This document shows, piece by piece, positions 21,519 through 29,458 of a stretch of DNA of 35,434 nt; the first letter of the stretch is position 1; each line of letters begins with the position of its first letter. The notes beneath the pieces were generated by a model, which worked only from the letters and a program-made list of their open reading frames with translations, did no database searches and had not been told where the DNA came from. Position numbers and translations under genes: made by a program. This DNA is from a virus. The stretch is taken from positions 1 to 35,434 of IMG/VR virus record IMGVR_UViG_3300042485_000229. One strand, written 5' to 3'.

Positions 21519-23973
21519 GTTTGTTGTTATTTTGACGATTTCGTCTTGTTTCAATAATATATCCAAACAGATCACTGGCAACTTGTATGCCCTTTTTAAA
21601 TCTTATTTGGGTGTAGTCTTTTTTGTCAAGATCGTTGGTGTTTAAAAATGATGTGTACTCAATGCCAAACTCCATCCACTTGTCACCTTCTAAGCTATCA
21701 TAGTAGTCTAAGAAATCCTCTGTGAAATTAAGCTTTACATTCTTACGGATGATGGTATCACTATTGTCCAGTGCTGGGATGCCGGCCTCAAGATATATCT
21801 GGACGCACTCAATCATGTAATTGTAAAAGCGATTCCACTCGTCATGATCCCAGTCATTAAATAAAGCTTTGCCTCCAAAGAAATCAAGCGGTGTGTTCTT
21901 ATGATTAAAGAAACTGCTAAACTCAATCACCTTAACTCTTCTTTTGCCATGACCACCAGAGTAGTTGATTGTGTAGTTGGTAGTGAATCCAAACTTCGGT
22001 GAGTCCTCGTAGGAAATATAAACCTCGTCTTTGTTTTTCTTTTCTATTGTCACACCTTCTGTGATCTTAGAGTAGAATCCTTCAAAGTCTACATTCTTAC
22101 GGCAATCCTCAATGACTATCAATTGCGTGCTTAACTCAACTCTTTGGAATGCAAAGGACTTGTCAAGCTTAAAGTTTTTGCCATCAATAGATACTAAATT
22201 GATCAGTTTGCCAATAGCTTTAAAGAATAGACCTTTGCCGGCGCCACCACCTTGTGCCTCATCTTCTGTCTCTTCTGCTAGGATCACTGCAAAAGATTTG
22301 GTAGGATCTTTGTAAGTATGCAAAAGATAACCAATCAAACTAATTGCATAAGCTTCACGCTCTTTGTCCGAATTGCTGATCTTGTTAATGAATTTAGTGT
22401 ACTGCACATTCTCATAGTCGATGTCATGATCAATGTCAATCTTGTACTGGATCACTTGATCGCGCCACACATGCATATTGATAGCGCCATACTTAAGCAA
22501 TTCCTTTTTATCTTTTGTGACATGCACCACGCCGTTAAGGAATGGATAATATGCAGAGTCTTTGGTATGCTTTAAAAACTTTAATTCTATGTTAGGCATA
22601 AACTCAAAGAGTGCTTTATTAAAATAAGCATCTGCGCCTTTGTAGATCACTTCACGCAGTCGCATCTTATTGATGCCGTCAAAGTTATCATAAGGGATAG
22701 CATCTATGTAATTGATCAAATACTTTTTAATCTGCTCAATGTTAGTCTCGCTGACAAAGTTATCTACTACACGCACCAGTTGATAGTTTAACTTTTTATC
22801 ATAGTAGTAAAGATAAAAGCCACCTTCATTTGATAATAGACTAATCAGTTTATAACGATCAATTGTGATCTGTCCTTTTGTTACTGACCAGAATGTTAGC
22901 AGTTGCGTGTCATTATCCGAGTCCATGTCTTGCACTAGCTTTTTAGCTTGCTTGATGTCAAGCTTATGCTTTTGTGATAAAAATGCTGCGATGTTTTCAT
23001 TGTCAATGCCTTCATCTTTTTTGTTGACAAAGTCTTTTTTTATGTTGCCTCCGATCCTATTTCGTTGCTCACCATAGCCATCCTTTACCAGTTGCTTTGC
23101 AGCTTCGCTAAAGTTACCATTATGCTCTAGTGTCGCATAGATAGCGAATGGCTTATATCCTTTGCCAGTGTCAAACTCTGTGCTTGTGCTAAATACTTTA
23201 AATAGTCCAAGGCCTTTGTGATAATCGGCCGAGATGTGCGAGTCAGTCTTGCCGGGCCTTTTAAGAAAGTCACGCTCACCACGCGACTCTATGTAAGTCC
23301 AGCCATGCGCCTCAAGTAGTGCCACCACATCACATTTGCTATTGTAGTCATCCCACGGCGTTGTTTGGTAAGTGTCCGAGTCAGCCACTACTTGCGTGCG
23401 CACCTCTTTGACCACTTCATTGAATGATCTGCAAATTGAGAGGATACTATCTCTCTGTTCCAGAGAGATTATATTCACCTTAAATTCTTTCTCTTTTGTG
23501 TAGCCTTCGGATGGCGGCGCTAATACATAGCCACCCTCACCGCGCGTCTCAATTAACACAATCTCTTTTGCGTGTGGTGTTTCTTTTAGTTCATCTTTTG
23601 TTGCGTTCCGCATGGCAAGCTTTTGATTGCCTTGCACCTCTTCGCATCGGTAGTACAAATGATAACCGCCGGACTTTGTGCGCACTACATAAAGTAGCGG
23701 CATAAGATCAGCCAGTGCATCTTGTAGTCTTTGCCAAAGGTTGCCGCTCACATCATATTTAAGATCAACATCTATAATCTCAAGTCCGCCAGATACGGCA
23801 CCACCTATGATCGCAATGTTCTTGCAACGATCATTTGTGAACTGGTGTTGTATTGTTGCATCATCCATGATGCTTGACTGAAATTCCGTCCAAGGAAAAA
23901 CGGCACGCTTATTTTCTCCGATTGGTATAACAGAGAATCCTTGCTTTGCATAGTAGTTGGCTGCTTTTATCAT
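21478..23973 (-). CDS. Primase-polymerase / SF3-like replicative helicase
   Basis: This 831-aa protein combines two replication enzymes. The N-terminus is a prim-pol domain: KQGFSVIPIGENKR (10-23), GGLEIIDVDLKYD with the catalytic D68-x-D70, and RTKSGGYHLYYR (98-109). The C-terminal half is a D5/SF3-type helicase: Walker A GGGAGKGLFFKA near residue 580, Walker B LIVIEDCRK near 618, sensor FGFTTNY and arginine finger GKRRVKVIEF near 680. It primes DNA synthesis and unwinds the phage genome. Length and motif order are normal for phage enzymes of this kind. It overlaps the VRR-NUC gene by four bases. Confidence 0.9.
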   Translation of the reverse strand: MIKAANYYAKQGFSVIPIGENKRAVFPWTEFQSSIMDDATIQHQFTNDRCKNIAIIGGAVSGGLEIIDVDLKYDVSGNLWQRLQDALADLMPLLYVVRTKSGGYHLYYRCEEVQGNQKLAMRNATKDELKETPHAKEIVLIETRGEGGYVLAPPSEGYTKEKEFKVNIISLEQRDSILSICRSFNEVVKEVRTQVVADSDTYQTTPWDDYNSKCDVVALLEAHGWTYIESRGERDFLKRPGKTDSHISADYHKGLGLFKVFSTSTEFDTGKGYKPFAIYATLEHNGNFSEAAKQLVKDGYGEQRNRIGGNIKKDFVNKKDEGIDNENIAAFLSQKHKLDIKQAKKLVQDMDSDNDTQLLTFWSVTKGQITIDRYKLISLLSNEGGFYLYYYDKKLNYQLVRVVDNFVSETNIEQIKKYLINYIDAIPYDNFDGINKMRLREVIYKGADAYFNKALFEFMPNIELKFLKHTKDSAYYPFLNGVVHVTKDKKELLKYGAINMHVWRDQVIQYKIDIDHDIDYENVQYTKFINKISNSDKEREAYAISLIGYLLHTYKDPTKSFAVILAEETEDEAQGGGAGKGLFFKAIGKLINLVSIDGKNFKLDKSFAFQRVELSTQLIVIEDCRKNVDFEGFYSKITEGVTIEKKNKDEVYISYEDSPKFGFTTNYTINYSGGHGKRRVKVIEFSSFFNHKNTPLDFFGGKALFNDWDHDEWNRFYNYMIECVQIYLEAGIPALDNSDTIIRKNVKLNFTEDFLDYYDSLEGDKWMEFGIEYTSFLNTNDLDKKDYTQIRFKKGIQVASDLFGYIIETRRNRQNNNKHEFKILSKSDSSI

Positions 23974-24224
23974 TGGTTAATTTCTTGCATTTTATAAATT
24001 GTTCTCACTTCAAATCCTAGTTCTTGTAGTTGCTCATGCCGGTACTTTTGCAATTCACTAAGCCGGCCTTTTTCGGCCTTGCACTCTATAAAGAATGTCT
24101 TGCCATCTTTTAAAAGCATAAGGTCGGGCATCCCGTTTTTATTGCATTGTATTATTTTTACAACGTACCAGCCTAGCAATTCAAAATGTCGGATCACTTT
24201 ACTTTGTAGAATACTCTCTCTCAA
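23970..24224 (-). CDS. VRR-NUC domain nuclease
   Basis: This 84-aa single-domain nuclease is of the PD-(D/E)xK superfamily. Catalytic residues are visible as GMPDLMLL (D34), FFIECKAEKG (E47, K49) and LSELQKYRHEQ (Q59). The VRR-NUC family acts on branched DNA; phage members are often next to replication helicases, as here. The start is a TTG at 24224, since no ATG is available upstream in an open frame, and it lies within the last codons of the 46-aa gene. The call is confident on motifs. The exact DNA substrate is not known. Confidence 0.9.
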   Translation of the reverse strand: MRESILQSKVIRHFELLGWYVVKIIQCNKNGMPDLMLLKDGKTFFIECKAEKGRLSELQKYRHEQLQELGFEVRTIYKMQEINQ

Positions 24225-24339
24225 GTTCTTTAAGTTTTGGGTTAACTTCTTTAATAAATTTCTGCTTGACCATTATGTATAATGGTTGCTTTTTTTCTTT
24301 TGCGGGTAATGCCTTACGGCCTCGTGTTTCTTTTTTCAT
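24199..24339 (-). CDS. 46-aa basic microprotein between methyltransferase and VRR-NUC
   Basis: The ATG at 24339 follows the methyltransferase stop directly (TAAATG) and the frame ends with TAA at 24199-24201. The product begins MKKETRGRKALPAKEKKQPL and continues into a helical part with KQKFIKEVNPKLKELEREY. It is strongly basic at the N-terminus. It overlaps the TTG start of VRR-NUC by 26 bases. The R-G-R-K-x-L-P motif resembles an AT-hook-like or small DNA-binding tail. I believe the gene is real because of the tight coupling and clean codon pattern. Confidence 0.65.
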   Translation of the reverse strand: MKKETRGRKALPAKEKKQPLYIMVKQKFIKEVNPKLKELEREYSTK

Positions 24340-24993
24340 TTAGAATAGTTTTTGTTGTTTTGTATGATTGTTAATGCGATCCATTGCTTTGTTATAGTAT
24401 TCAGCATCAAGCTCGCACGCGGTTAAATCAAATTTGTAATCGTGGCAAGCTATTGCTATTGATCCGGAGCCTAGGTGCGTGTCTATAATCTTATCACCTG
24501 GCTTTGCGTATTTATCAAGTAGCCATTTGTAAAGAGCTACCGGCTTTTGAGTTGGGTGTATTCTTAACTCTTTATTTTTCATATTTTCTTGAAGCATCCC
24601 TTGCCATTTAAATTTATATTTTCTAACTGAAGTTTTAAAACTTGTCCAAGCTAACTCACAATCTGCAAAATCTGTATTGCCGTTATCTTTATCCCAAACT
24701 ATCCAACAAGATGAATCAAAAGGTATTTTACTTATAAAATGATTAGCACCAAAAATAATTTGGTTTTTACTTACTCTTATTAATTCGTTAAAATATTCAA
24801 TATTTGGAGAACTAATATCATTTCCTGCAAAAGCTTTATAATCTTTAGGCTTAGCAAGGCCTCCGGTTCTAGTTTTATTTTTAGATCCGTCTTCGCCTAT
24901 CCCATATGGCGGATCAACTATGGCCAAATCAAAGTGCTTATCCGGGTAGCGGGCCATTAAGGTCATGTTATCTTCGTTGGTTATTGTTAGCAT
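24340..24993 (-). CDS. DNA methyltransferase (beta-class, N6-adenine or N4-cytosine)
   Basis: This 217-aa enzyme transfers a methyl group from S-adenosylmethionine to DNA bases. Catalytic motif IV is DPPY (27-30) in LAIVDPPYGIGEDG. The SAM-binding motif I is DTHLGSGSIAIA (171-182), preceded by HPTQKP (146-151). The order IV then I makes it a beta-class enzyme. No restriction endonuclease lies beside it, so it probably protects phage DNA or marks it for regulation. It is the first gene of the leftward arm. A -7 promoter box ends only four bases before the ATG, so the message may be almost leaderless. Confidence 0.9.
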   Translation of the reverse strand: MLTITNEDNMTLMARYPDKHFDLAIVDPPYGIGEDGSKNKTRTGGLAKPKDYKAFAGNDISSPNIEYFNELIRVSKNQIIFGANHFISKIPFDSSCWIVWDKDNGNTDFADCELAWTSFKTSVRKYKFKWQGMLQENMKNKELRIHPTQKPVALYKWLLDKYAKPGDKIIDTHLGSGSIAIACHDYKFDLTACELDAEYYNKAMDRINNHTKQQKLF

Positions 24994-25094
24994 GCTGCAA
25001 ACATAATCTAAATAAATTTAAAAAAAAAGTTTTTTTATTTAAAATAAATACTTTAGTTTTGTCTTATCGTTATAAAACAAACGATATTTAATTT
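24994..25094. promoter_or_regulatory. Divergent control region
   Basis: This 101-base AT-rich gap separates the leftward and rightward arms. On the minus strand TATGTTTG (plus 24998-25005) fits the Bacteroidota -7 box TAnnTTTG. On the plus strand TAGTTTTG (25054-25061) fits the same box, with a T7 run at 25030-25036. An inverted repeat (TATCGTT 25065-25071, AACGATA 25080-25086) lies just downstream, where it could be an operator or a leader hairpin. No coding frame is visible. Confidence 0.72.
25030..25062 (+). promoter_or_regulatory. Early promoter, copy 1
   Basis: A T7-A block at 25030-25037, then the -7 box TAGTTTTG at 25054-25061. It shares its spacing exactly with the promoter at 29450-29482: T7-A, 13 bases, then CTTTAGnTTTGT. 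It drives the SSB-like gene. Confidence 0.75.
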
Positions 25095-25688
25095 ATGGCT
25101 TTATCAAATTTAGGAGGTGTTAACACAACTTACCTCAGTGTTGCGGACGGCAACTTAGTACGCCAACACAAACAAGCAACCGAGCGCACAACGGAGCGCT
25201 TAACAAAAACCGGCAAGCTAGTATATGAAGAGAGATTTAAGGATCTCACTGCAACACTAGAGAACATCACCACGCGCACCAATGACTATGGCACGCAGTG
25301 GCAATTGCATTTTAAGGATGGTGATGCTAGCTATGTAGTTAGCTTGCCTTATTCCAGTCGCTATGCATCAAGCTTTTTAAAAGCATTGCCAAATCTAGAC
25401 ACATCTAAAGATGTACGTTTTATGCCTTGGGCAATGAAGGACAAGCTTGACGCTACAAAGATCATCACTGGTGTAACTTTGTATCAAGATGGCGAGAAAA
25501 TTGCACCAGCTTATACCAGAGAGGATCCAAACGGATTGCCACAAATGGTGAAGATCAAGGTCAAAGGCAAAGAGCAGTGGGATGATTCCGACATGATGCA
25601 ATTCCTAGAGCAAATGGCATTTAAACTTTTTGCAGATGCAAATGATAACAATCCAGTGCTTGACGCTGAGGATGAAACACCTTTTTAG
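25095..25688 (+). CDS. Single-stranded DNA-binding protein, phage type
   Basis: This 197-aa protein has a beta-rich core compatible with an OB fold (LENITTRTNDYGTQWQLHF and ASYVVSLPYSSRYASSF) and an acidic C-terminus ending DAEDETPF. The terminal acidic-Pro-Phe tip is the hallmark by which SSB proteins recruit partner replication enzymes. The gene stands alone between a strong promoter and its own terminator, as expected for a protein made in large amounts. The family is not the bacterial SSB by sequence, so the assignment rests on fold impression, tip and context. Confidence 0.72.
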   Translation: MALSNLGGVNTTYLSVADGNLVRQHKQATERTTERLTKTGKLVYEERFKDLTATLENITTRTNDYGTQWQLHFKDGDASYVVSLPYSSRYASSFLKALPNLDTSKDVRFMPWAMKDKLDATKIITGVTLYQDGEKIAPAYTREDPNGLPQMVKIKVKGKEQWDDSDMMQFLEQMAFKLFADANDNNPVLDAEDETPF

Positions 25689-25711
25689 TTGGTGATTATT
25701 GGTTAGCGGTT

Positions 25712-25743
25712 TGCAGCTTCCGTACAAAAAGCTGCACTTTTTT
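25712..25743 (+). terminator. Intrinsic terminator after SSB-like gene
   Basis: TGCAGCTT (25712-25719) and AAGCTGCA (25729-25736) form a perfect 8-bp stem with a 9-base loop, followed by CTTTTTT. It lies 23 bases after the SSB-like stop codon and would limit transcription of the rest of the rightward arm. Confidence 0.85.
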
Positions 25744-25762
25744 AAACCAATAAATATTTTTT

Positions 25763-25954
25763 ATGCCAGTTGTAAAAATTACAAAAGAAACAGATTTGAT
25801 CTTTAATGAAGATAGATACTTTATTAGAGTAGATGGAAAATTTATAAAAGGCTTTGCTACTTTAGAGCAAGCCGAAGAGATAGCAAACCAGATCGCCAAG
25901 AACGGCGGCAGAGAAAAAACAGATGAGATCACCATTAAAGAAATTATATGCTAA
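25763..25954 (+). CDS. Hypothetical protein, 63 aa
   Basis: It begins MPVVKITKETDLIFNEDRYF and contains RVDGKFIKGFATLEQAEEIA, a beta hairpin followed by a helix. The pattern of a short beta-beta-alpha unit with an E-Q-A-E-x-I-A helix resembles small phage proteins of unknown role. The stop overlaps the start of the RecB-like nuclease by seven bases, so both are in one unit. No family is assigned. Confidence 0.5.
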   Translation: MPVVKITKETDLIFNEDRYFIRVDGKFIKGFATLEQAEEIANQIAKNGGREKTDEITIKEIIC

Positions 25955-26697
25955 TCAAAAATCAAACATCAAACCAGCTAACATTTAAAGACGGCCGATT
26001 CTACACAGATGAAAACGGCAACTATTTCCCTAGTGCCACCACTTTGCTTGAGGCATACCCAAAGCCAGCACAACTTATCATGTGGATGAAAGAGGTAGGC
26101 AGCAAAGCGGATGAGATCCGTGACGCAGCCGGCAAGCGCGGATCAAGTGTGCATCAACTGACTGAGGACTATGATCAAGGCATTGAGTGTACTTTGCTTG
26201 ACGAATATGGCAAGCCTAAATACTCACTTGAGGAATGGTCAATGTTTGAGCGCTATGTTGAGTTCAGCGTAAACCATAAGCCAGAGCATCATTTAGTTGA
26301 ACAAACATTTATCAGCAGTGGCTTAGGCTTTGCTGGCACTATTGATCGTGTATGCACTATTGATAGCAAGACTTATGTGCTTGACATTAAGACCAGTAAC
26401 GGCATTTACAATTCGTACTGGTTGCAGTTGGCTGCATATCGTGAATTATATAATGCAGCATTAGATCACACAGAGGCCATGCCGAGGATTGATGGCGTGG
26501 CTATCTTATGGCTAAATGCTAAGACTAGGACTGCCGGCAAAGGCGATGCCATACAAGGCAAAGGATGGCAGATGGTGACTGAGATGGACACCACAAAGCA
26601 GTGGTCATTATTCCAAGCCGTCCAGCAATTGTGGCACGCAGAGCATGAGAATGATAGGCCAAAAGAATTTAGTTATCAACTTTCTCACAAAAAGTAA
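25948..26697 (+). CDS. RecB/lambda exonuclease-like PD-(D/E)xK nuclease
   Basis: This 249-aa nuclease has the ordered motifs of the RecB-like family: H69 in RGSSVHQLTED, D133 in GFAGTIDRVC, D146-x-K148 in YVLDIKTSNG, and Q160 in YWLQLAAYREL. Such enzymes resect double-stranded DNA ends for recombination or repair during phage replication. The N-terminal 30 residues (YTDENGNYFPSATTLL) are typical of the phage branch. It sits between an unknown small gene and the DnaQ-like exonuclease in the replication arm. Confidence 0.88.
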   Translation: MLIKNQTSNQLTFKDGRFYTDENGNYFPSATTLLEAYPKPAQLIMWMKEVGSKADEIRDAAGKRGSSVHQLTEDYDQGIECTLLDEYGKPKYSLEEWSMFERYVEFSVNHKPEHHLVEQTFISSGLGFAGTIDRVCTIDSKTYVLDIKTSNGIYNSYWLQLAAYRELYNAALDHTEAMPRIDGVAILWLNAKTRTAGKGDAIQGKGWQMVTEMDTTKQWSLFQAVQQLWHAEHENDRPKEFSYQLSHKK

Positions 26698-26709
26698 TAA
26701 CTTTATCCC

Positions 26710-27441
26710 ATGACTACCAAAAGAAAACGATTATATTTTGACATTGAGACCAGTGCAAACATCGGTTTCTTTTGGCAAAGTGGGTTTAAATTAAACATTG
26801 GGCCACAAAATATTATTAAAGAGCGTGCAATCATTTGCATTTGCTATAAGTGGGAAGATGAGAAAGAGACACATGCTTTGACTTGGGATAGCAAGCAGAA
26901 TGATAAAAAGATGCTCAATGATTTTATCAAAGTGCTTAACACGGCAGATGAGATCATTGGACATAATGGTGACAAGTTTGATCTTGCATGGGTGCGCACT
27001 AGATGTTTGTTTCACGGCATTGACATGTTCCCAAAATACACAACGATTGATACTTTGAAAGTGGCGCGCTCAAAGTTTAAGTTCAACTCAAATAAACTTA
27101 ACTACATTGCTACGTTTTTAGGGATCGGCCAAAAGATTAAAACAGAGTTTGATCTTTGGAAAGACATCGCATTAAAAAATGACAAGGTAGCACTTGCTAA
27201 GATGGTGAAATATTGCAAGATGGATGTTGTATTACTTGAGAAAGTACACAAGCTTTTAAATAATCACATAGATGCCAAGACGCACTATGGTGTTATCTTT
27301 GGCGAGTATAAAGGCACATGTCCAGAATGTGGATCGGATGATTTGCATAAACATAGCAGACAAATTTTATCTAGCGGCACAATTAAAATAATTTATAAAT
27401 GCAAGACATGTGGGAAATTTCACCGAAAGACGGACAAGTAG
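26710..27441 (+). CDS. DnaQ-like 3'-5' exonuclease with C-terminal zinc ribbon
   Basis: This 243-aa protein has the DEDDy exonuclease motifs: YFDIETS (D11, E13), GHNGDKFDLAW (D91) and YCKMDVVLL (Y168, D172). After a linker, a zinc ribbon is formed by CPEC (204-207) and CKTC (231-234). There is no polymerase domain, so it is a free exonuclease, perhaps a proofreading partner or a nucleotide-recycling enzyme. The zinc ribbon may target it to DNA or a partner protein. Its last codons overlap the start of the DUF3310 gene. Confidence 0.87.
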   Translation: MTTKRKRLYFDIETSANIGFFWQSGFKLNIGPQNIIKERAIICICYKWEDEKETHALTWDSKQNDKKMLNDFIKVLNTADEIIGHNGDKFDLAWVRTRCLFHGIDMFPKYTTIDTLKVARSKFKFNSNKLNYIATFLGIGQKIKTEFDLWKDIALKNDKVALAKMVKYCKMDVVLLEKVHKLLNNHIDAKTHYGVIFGEYKGTCPECGSDDLHKHSRQILSSGTIKIIYKCKTCGKFHRKTDK

Positions 27442-27638
27442 GCGGATCGCATTATAAGGATTGCAAGATCCAGCCAACTGAATTTATACATGCAAATAAT
27501 ATACCTTTTATTGAGGGCAACATTATCAAGTATGTGATAAGACATCGCAACAAAAATGGCATTGAAGATTTAAAAAAGGCAAAGCACTACATTGATCTAT
27601 TAATACAATTTGAATATGAGACTACCAAAGTTATTTAA
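27399..27638 (+). CDS. DUF3310 protein
   Basis: This 79-aa protein includes GGSHYKDCKIQPTEFIHANN and then IIKYVIRHRNKNGIEDLKKA, the recognisable core of DUF3310 (small phage proteins once described as nucleotide-kinase-like). The biochemical function is unsettled. The ATG at 27399 overlaps the exonuclease gene by 43 bases; a second ATG at 27408 is equally possible. The gene lies in the replication arm, as DUF3310 genes usually do. Confidence 0.85.
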   Translation: MQDMWEISPKDGQVGGSHYKDCKIQPTEFIHANNIPFIEGNIIKYVIRHRNKNGIEDLKKAKHYIDLLIQFEYETTKVI

Positions 27639-27642
27639 TAAA

Positions 27643-27813
27643 ATGAAACTATCCGAGCAAGAGACATGGCTTACTAATAAGCTGGCAGAGGTGCATGGCA
27701 TTGAACAAGAAATAAGACGTTATCTTGCTAAGGTACGCGGCGGCCAAATTATTTTCACGCCTAGTGATCAATTAGATCGTTTGGATGAAATAGAATTAAA
27801 GAAAGATGCTTAA
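27643..27813 (+). CDS. Hypothetical protein, 56 aa
   Basis: It starts MKLSEQETWLTNKLAEVHGI at ATG 27643, five bases after the DUF3310 stop. A TTG at 27610 would extend the frame but lies within the previous gene. The protein is a helical hairpin with a basic middle (IRRYLAKVRGGQ) and an acidic end. It overlaps the next start by eight bases. No known family is recognised. Confidence 0.5.
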   Translation: MKLSEQETWLTNKLAEVHGIEQEIRRYLAKVRGGQIIFTPSDQLDRLDEIELKKDA

Positions 27814-28078
27814 GATCAAAATCATATATCGCAAACTTGGCAGAGAGCAAGCACACGGCCTTGCCAGTAGCGATGGTGTTATTGAAATTGACGAGCGATT
27901 AAAAGGCAAAAAGCATCTAGAAATATTAATACATGAGGTATTGCATTTGCTTTATCCTCGTAATTCCGAGGCTACCATAGTAAAAAATTCAGTCATGCTT
28001 ACACGCATTCTCTGGAAAGAGGGTTACAGACGTGTGGATCAAAAAGAGGACGAGCCGCTACAAGACGGCTTAATATAA
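27806..28078 (+). CDS. Mini zinc-metalloprotease-like protein (HExxH)
   Basis: This 90-aa protein has a beta-rich start (MLKIKIIYRKLGREQAHGLA), then GVIEIDERLKGKKHLEILIH and the zinc motif H43-E44-V-L-H47 in LIHEVLHLLYP, followed by a helical end with LTRILWKEGYRRVD. The layout is a cut-down zincin reminiscent of SprT-like or ImmA-like folds. A third zinc ligand is not clear. It may be an active protease against a host factor or a structural zinc protein. Similar short proteins occur in other Bacteroidota phages to my recollection. Confidence 0.65.
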   Translation: MLKIKIIYRKLGREQAHGLASSDGVIEIDERLKGKKHLEILIHEVLHLLYPRNSEATIVKNSVMLTRILWKEGYRRVDQKEDEPLQDGLI

Positions 28079-28228
28079 CATTGCATAGCCTTTGAGCAAT
28101 TAAATATGATTAGGCAAAAGGCCGGCAAAAATAACAATAATAGAAATAATTATAGTAATTAGGGAATGCCGGCCTTATCTTTTTGACACATATTACATTA
28201 ACATAAGTCAATATTTTAACTTTTTGAC
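28079..28228 (+). promoter_or_regulatory. Intergenic region with long inverted repeat and direct repeats
   Basis: A perfect inverted repeat, AAGGCCGGCA (28118-28127) and TGCCGGCCTT (28167-28176), flanks 39 bases that are almost all A/T. It is followed by ATCTTTTT. Two direct copies of TTAnCTTTTTGACA lie at 28175-28188 and 28216-28229, 41 bases apart; the second runs into the helicase ATG. The structure could be a terminator for the upstream genes, a promoter/operator for the helicase, or an origin. No coding frame is seen. Confidence 0.62.
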
Positions 28229-29458
28229 ATGCAACTAAGAGACTATCAAGTAGACATAGCAGAGCAAGCAATTGACATCTTAAGAGAATTTAAGCTTGTT
28301 TATTTGGCGATGCAAGTGCGCACTGGTAAGACGATCACCAGCTTGCATATTGCTAGTTTATATGGTGCAAAGAAAGTATTGTTTGTAACTAAAAAAAAAG
28401 CAATCTCAAGCATAGAGGATGACTTTAAGCAGTCCAATTGTTTATATGATTTACTGATCATTAATTATGAAAGCGTACATAAATGCGTACAGAATTATGA
28501 TTTTATCATTATAGATGAGGCGCATGCATTGGGCCAATACCCACAACCATCGGAGCGAACTAAAGCATTAATGATTTTATGCATAGGCAAACCGATCATT
28601 TATTTAAGCGGCACACCTAGTCCAGAGACTTATGCGCAGTTTTATCATCAATTCTGGGTGAGTAGTTTTAGTCCATTTAAAGACTTTAAAAACTTTTATG
28701 CATGGCACAAAGAGTATGGCATTCCGGCCAAGAAATATGTTTATAACAGAGAATTGGCAGATTATAGCAAAGTGAAGCAAGAGCGCATCCAGTCGGACAT
28801 CCAGCATTTAATGTTGACTTATACGCAAGAAGAGGCTGGATTTGAGTCTTTAGTGCAAGAGACGATCTTATATGTAAAAATGAGTGATAAGGTTAAGTGG
28901 GCAGTTGATAAGATTAAAAAAGATAAATTGTTCAAGACTAAAGATGGACAAGTTGTGCTTGCAGATACGGCGGTCAAAGAGATGCAAAAGATCCATCAAA
29001 TTTGTAGCGGATCAGTCAAGACTGAGGATGGCAATGCGGTAATCTTTGATGACACAAAAGCTACATTTATTAAAGAGCGATTTAAAGGCCAAAAGATAGC
29101 CATATTTTACAAGTATATTGCAGAGGGCATGCAGCTAAGATACACATTTGCTGGGCGTATTATAGAGGATCCAATGGCCTTTAATGAGGCAGATGGTGAC
29201 GCAGTGTTTATTTCCCAGATCCAGTCGGGCCGTGAAGGCATAAATCTAAGCAGCGCAGAGGCGCTTGTCATGTATAACATTGACTTTAGCGCCGTAAGTT
29301 ATTGGCAATCAAGAGCCAGAATGCAGACAAAAGACCGCAAATCCGCCTCACATGTGTACTGGATATTCACTAGTGGCGGCATTGAAGATCGCATTTTTGG
29401 GATGGTACAGAATAAAAAAGACTTTACTTTAAGTCATTTTAAAAAAATATTTTTTTAA
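28229..29458 (+). CDS. SF2 DEAD/DEAH-type helicase
   Basis: This 409-aa ATP-dependent helicase begins MQLRDYQVDIAEQAIDIL, the Q-like opening of the family. Walker A is MQVRTGKT (28-35), Walker B is IIIDEAHAL (DEAH at 96-99), motif III is LSGTPSP (126-132), and motifs V and VI are in QSGREGINLSSAEA and SYWQSRARMQTKDR. It is compact compared with Snf2-type relatives but complete. A role in DNA replication or recombination fits its neighbours. The start codon overlaps the second direct repeat, so the message may have a very short leader. Confidence 0.9.
   Translation: MQLRDYQVDIAEQAIDILREFKLVYLAMQVRTGKTITSLHIASLYGAKKVLFVTKKKAISSIEDDFKQSNCLYDLLIINYESVHKCVQNYDFIIIDEAHALGQYPQPSERTKALMILCIGKPIIYLSGTPSPETYAQFYHQFWVSSFSPFKDFKNFYAWHKEYGIPAKKYVYNRELADYSKVKQERIQSDIQHLMLTYTQEEAGFESLVQETILYVKMSDKVKWAVDKIKKDKLFKTKDGQVVLADTAVKEMQKIHQICSGSVKTEDGNAVIFDDTKATFIKERFKGQKIAIFYKYIAEGMQLRYTFAGRIIEDPMAFNEADGDAVFISQIQSGREGINLSSAEALVMYNIDFSAVSYWQSRARMQTKDRKSASHVYWIFTSGGIEDRIFGMVQNKKDFTLSHFKKIFF

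Noticed and set aside
28183-28212. Sigma70-type promoter from TTGACA at 28183
   Set aside because: No convincing -10 element occurs at the right spacing, and other promoters in the window follow the Bacteroidota TAnnTTTG form.
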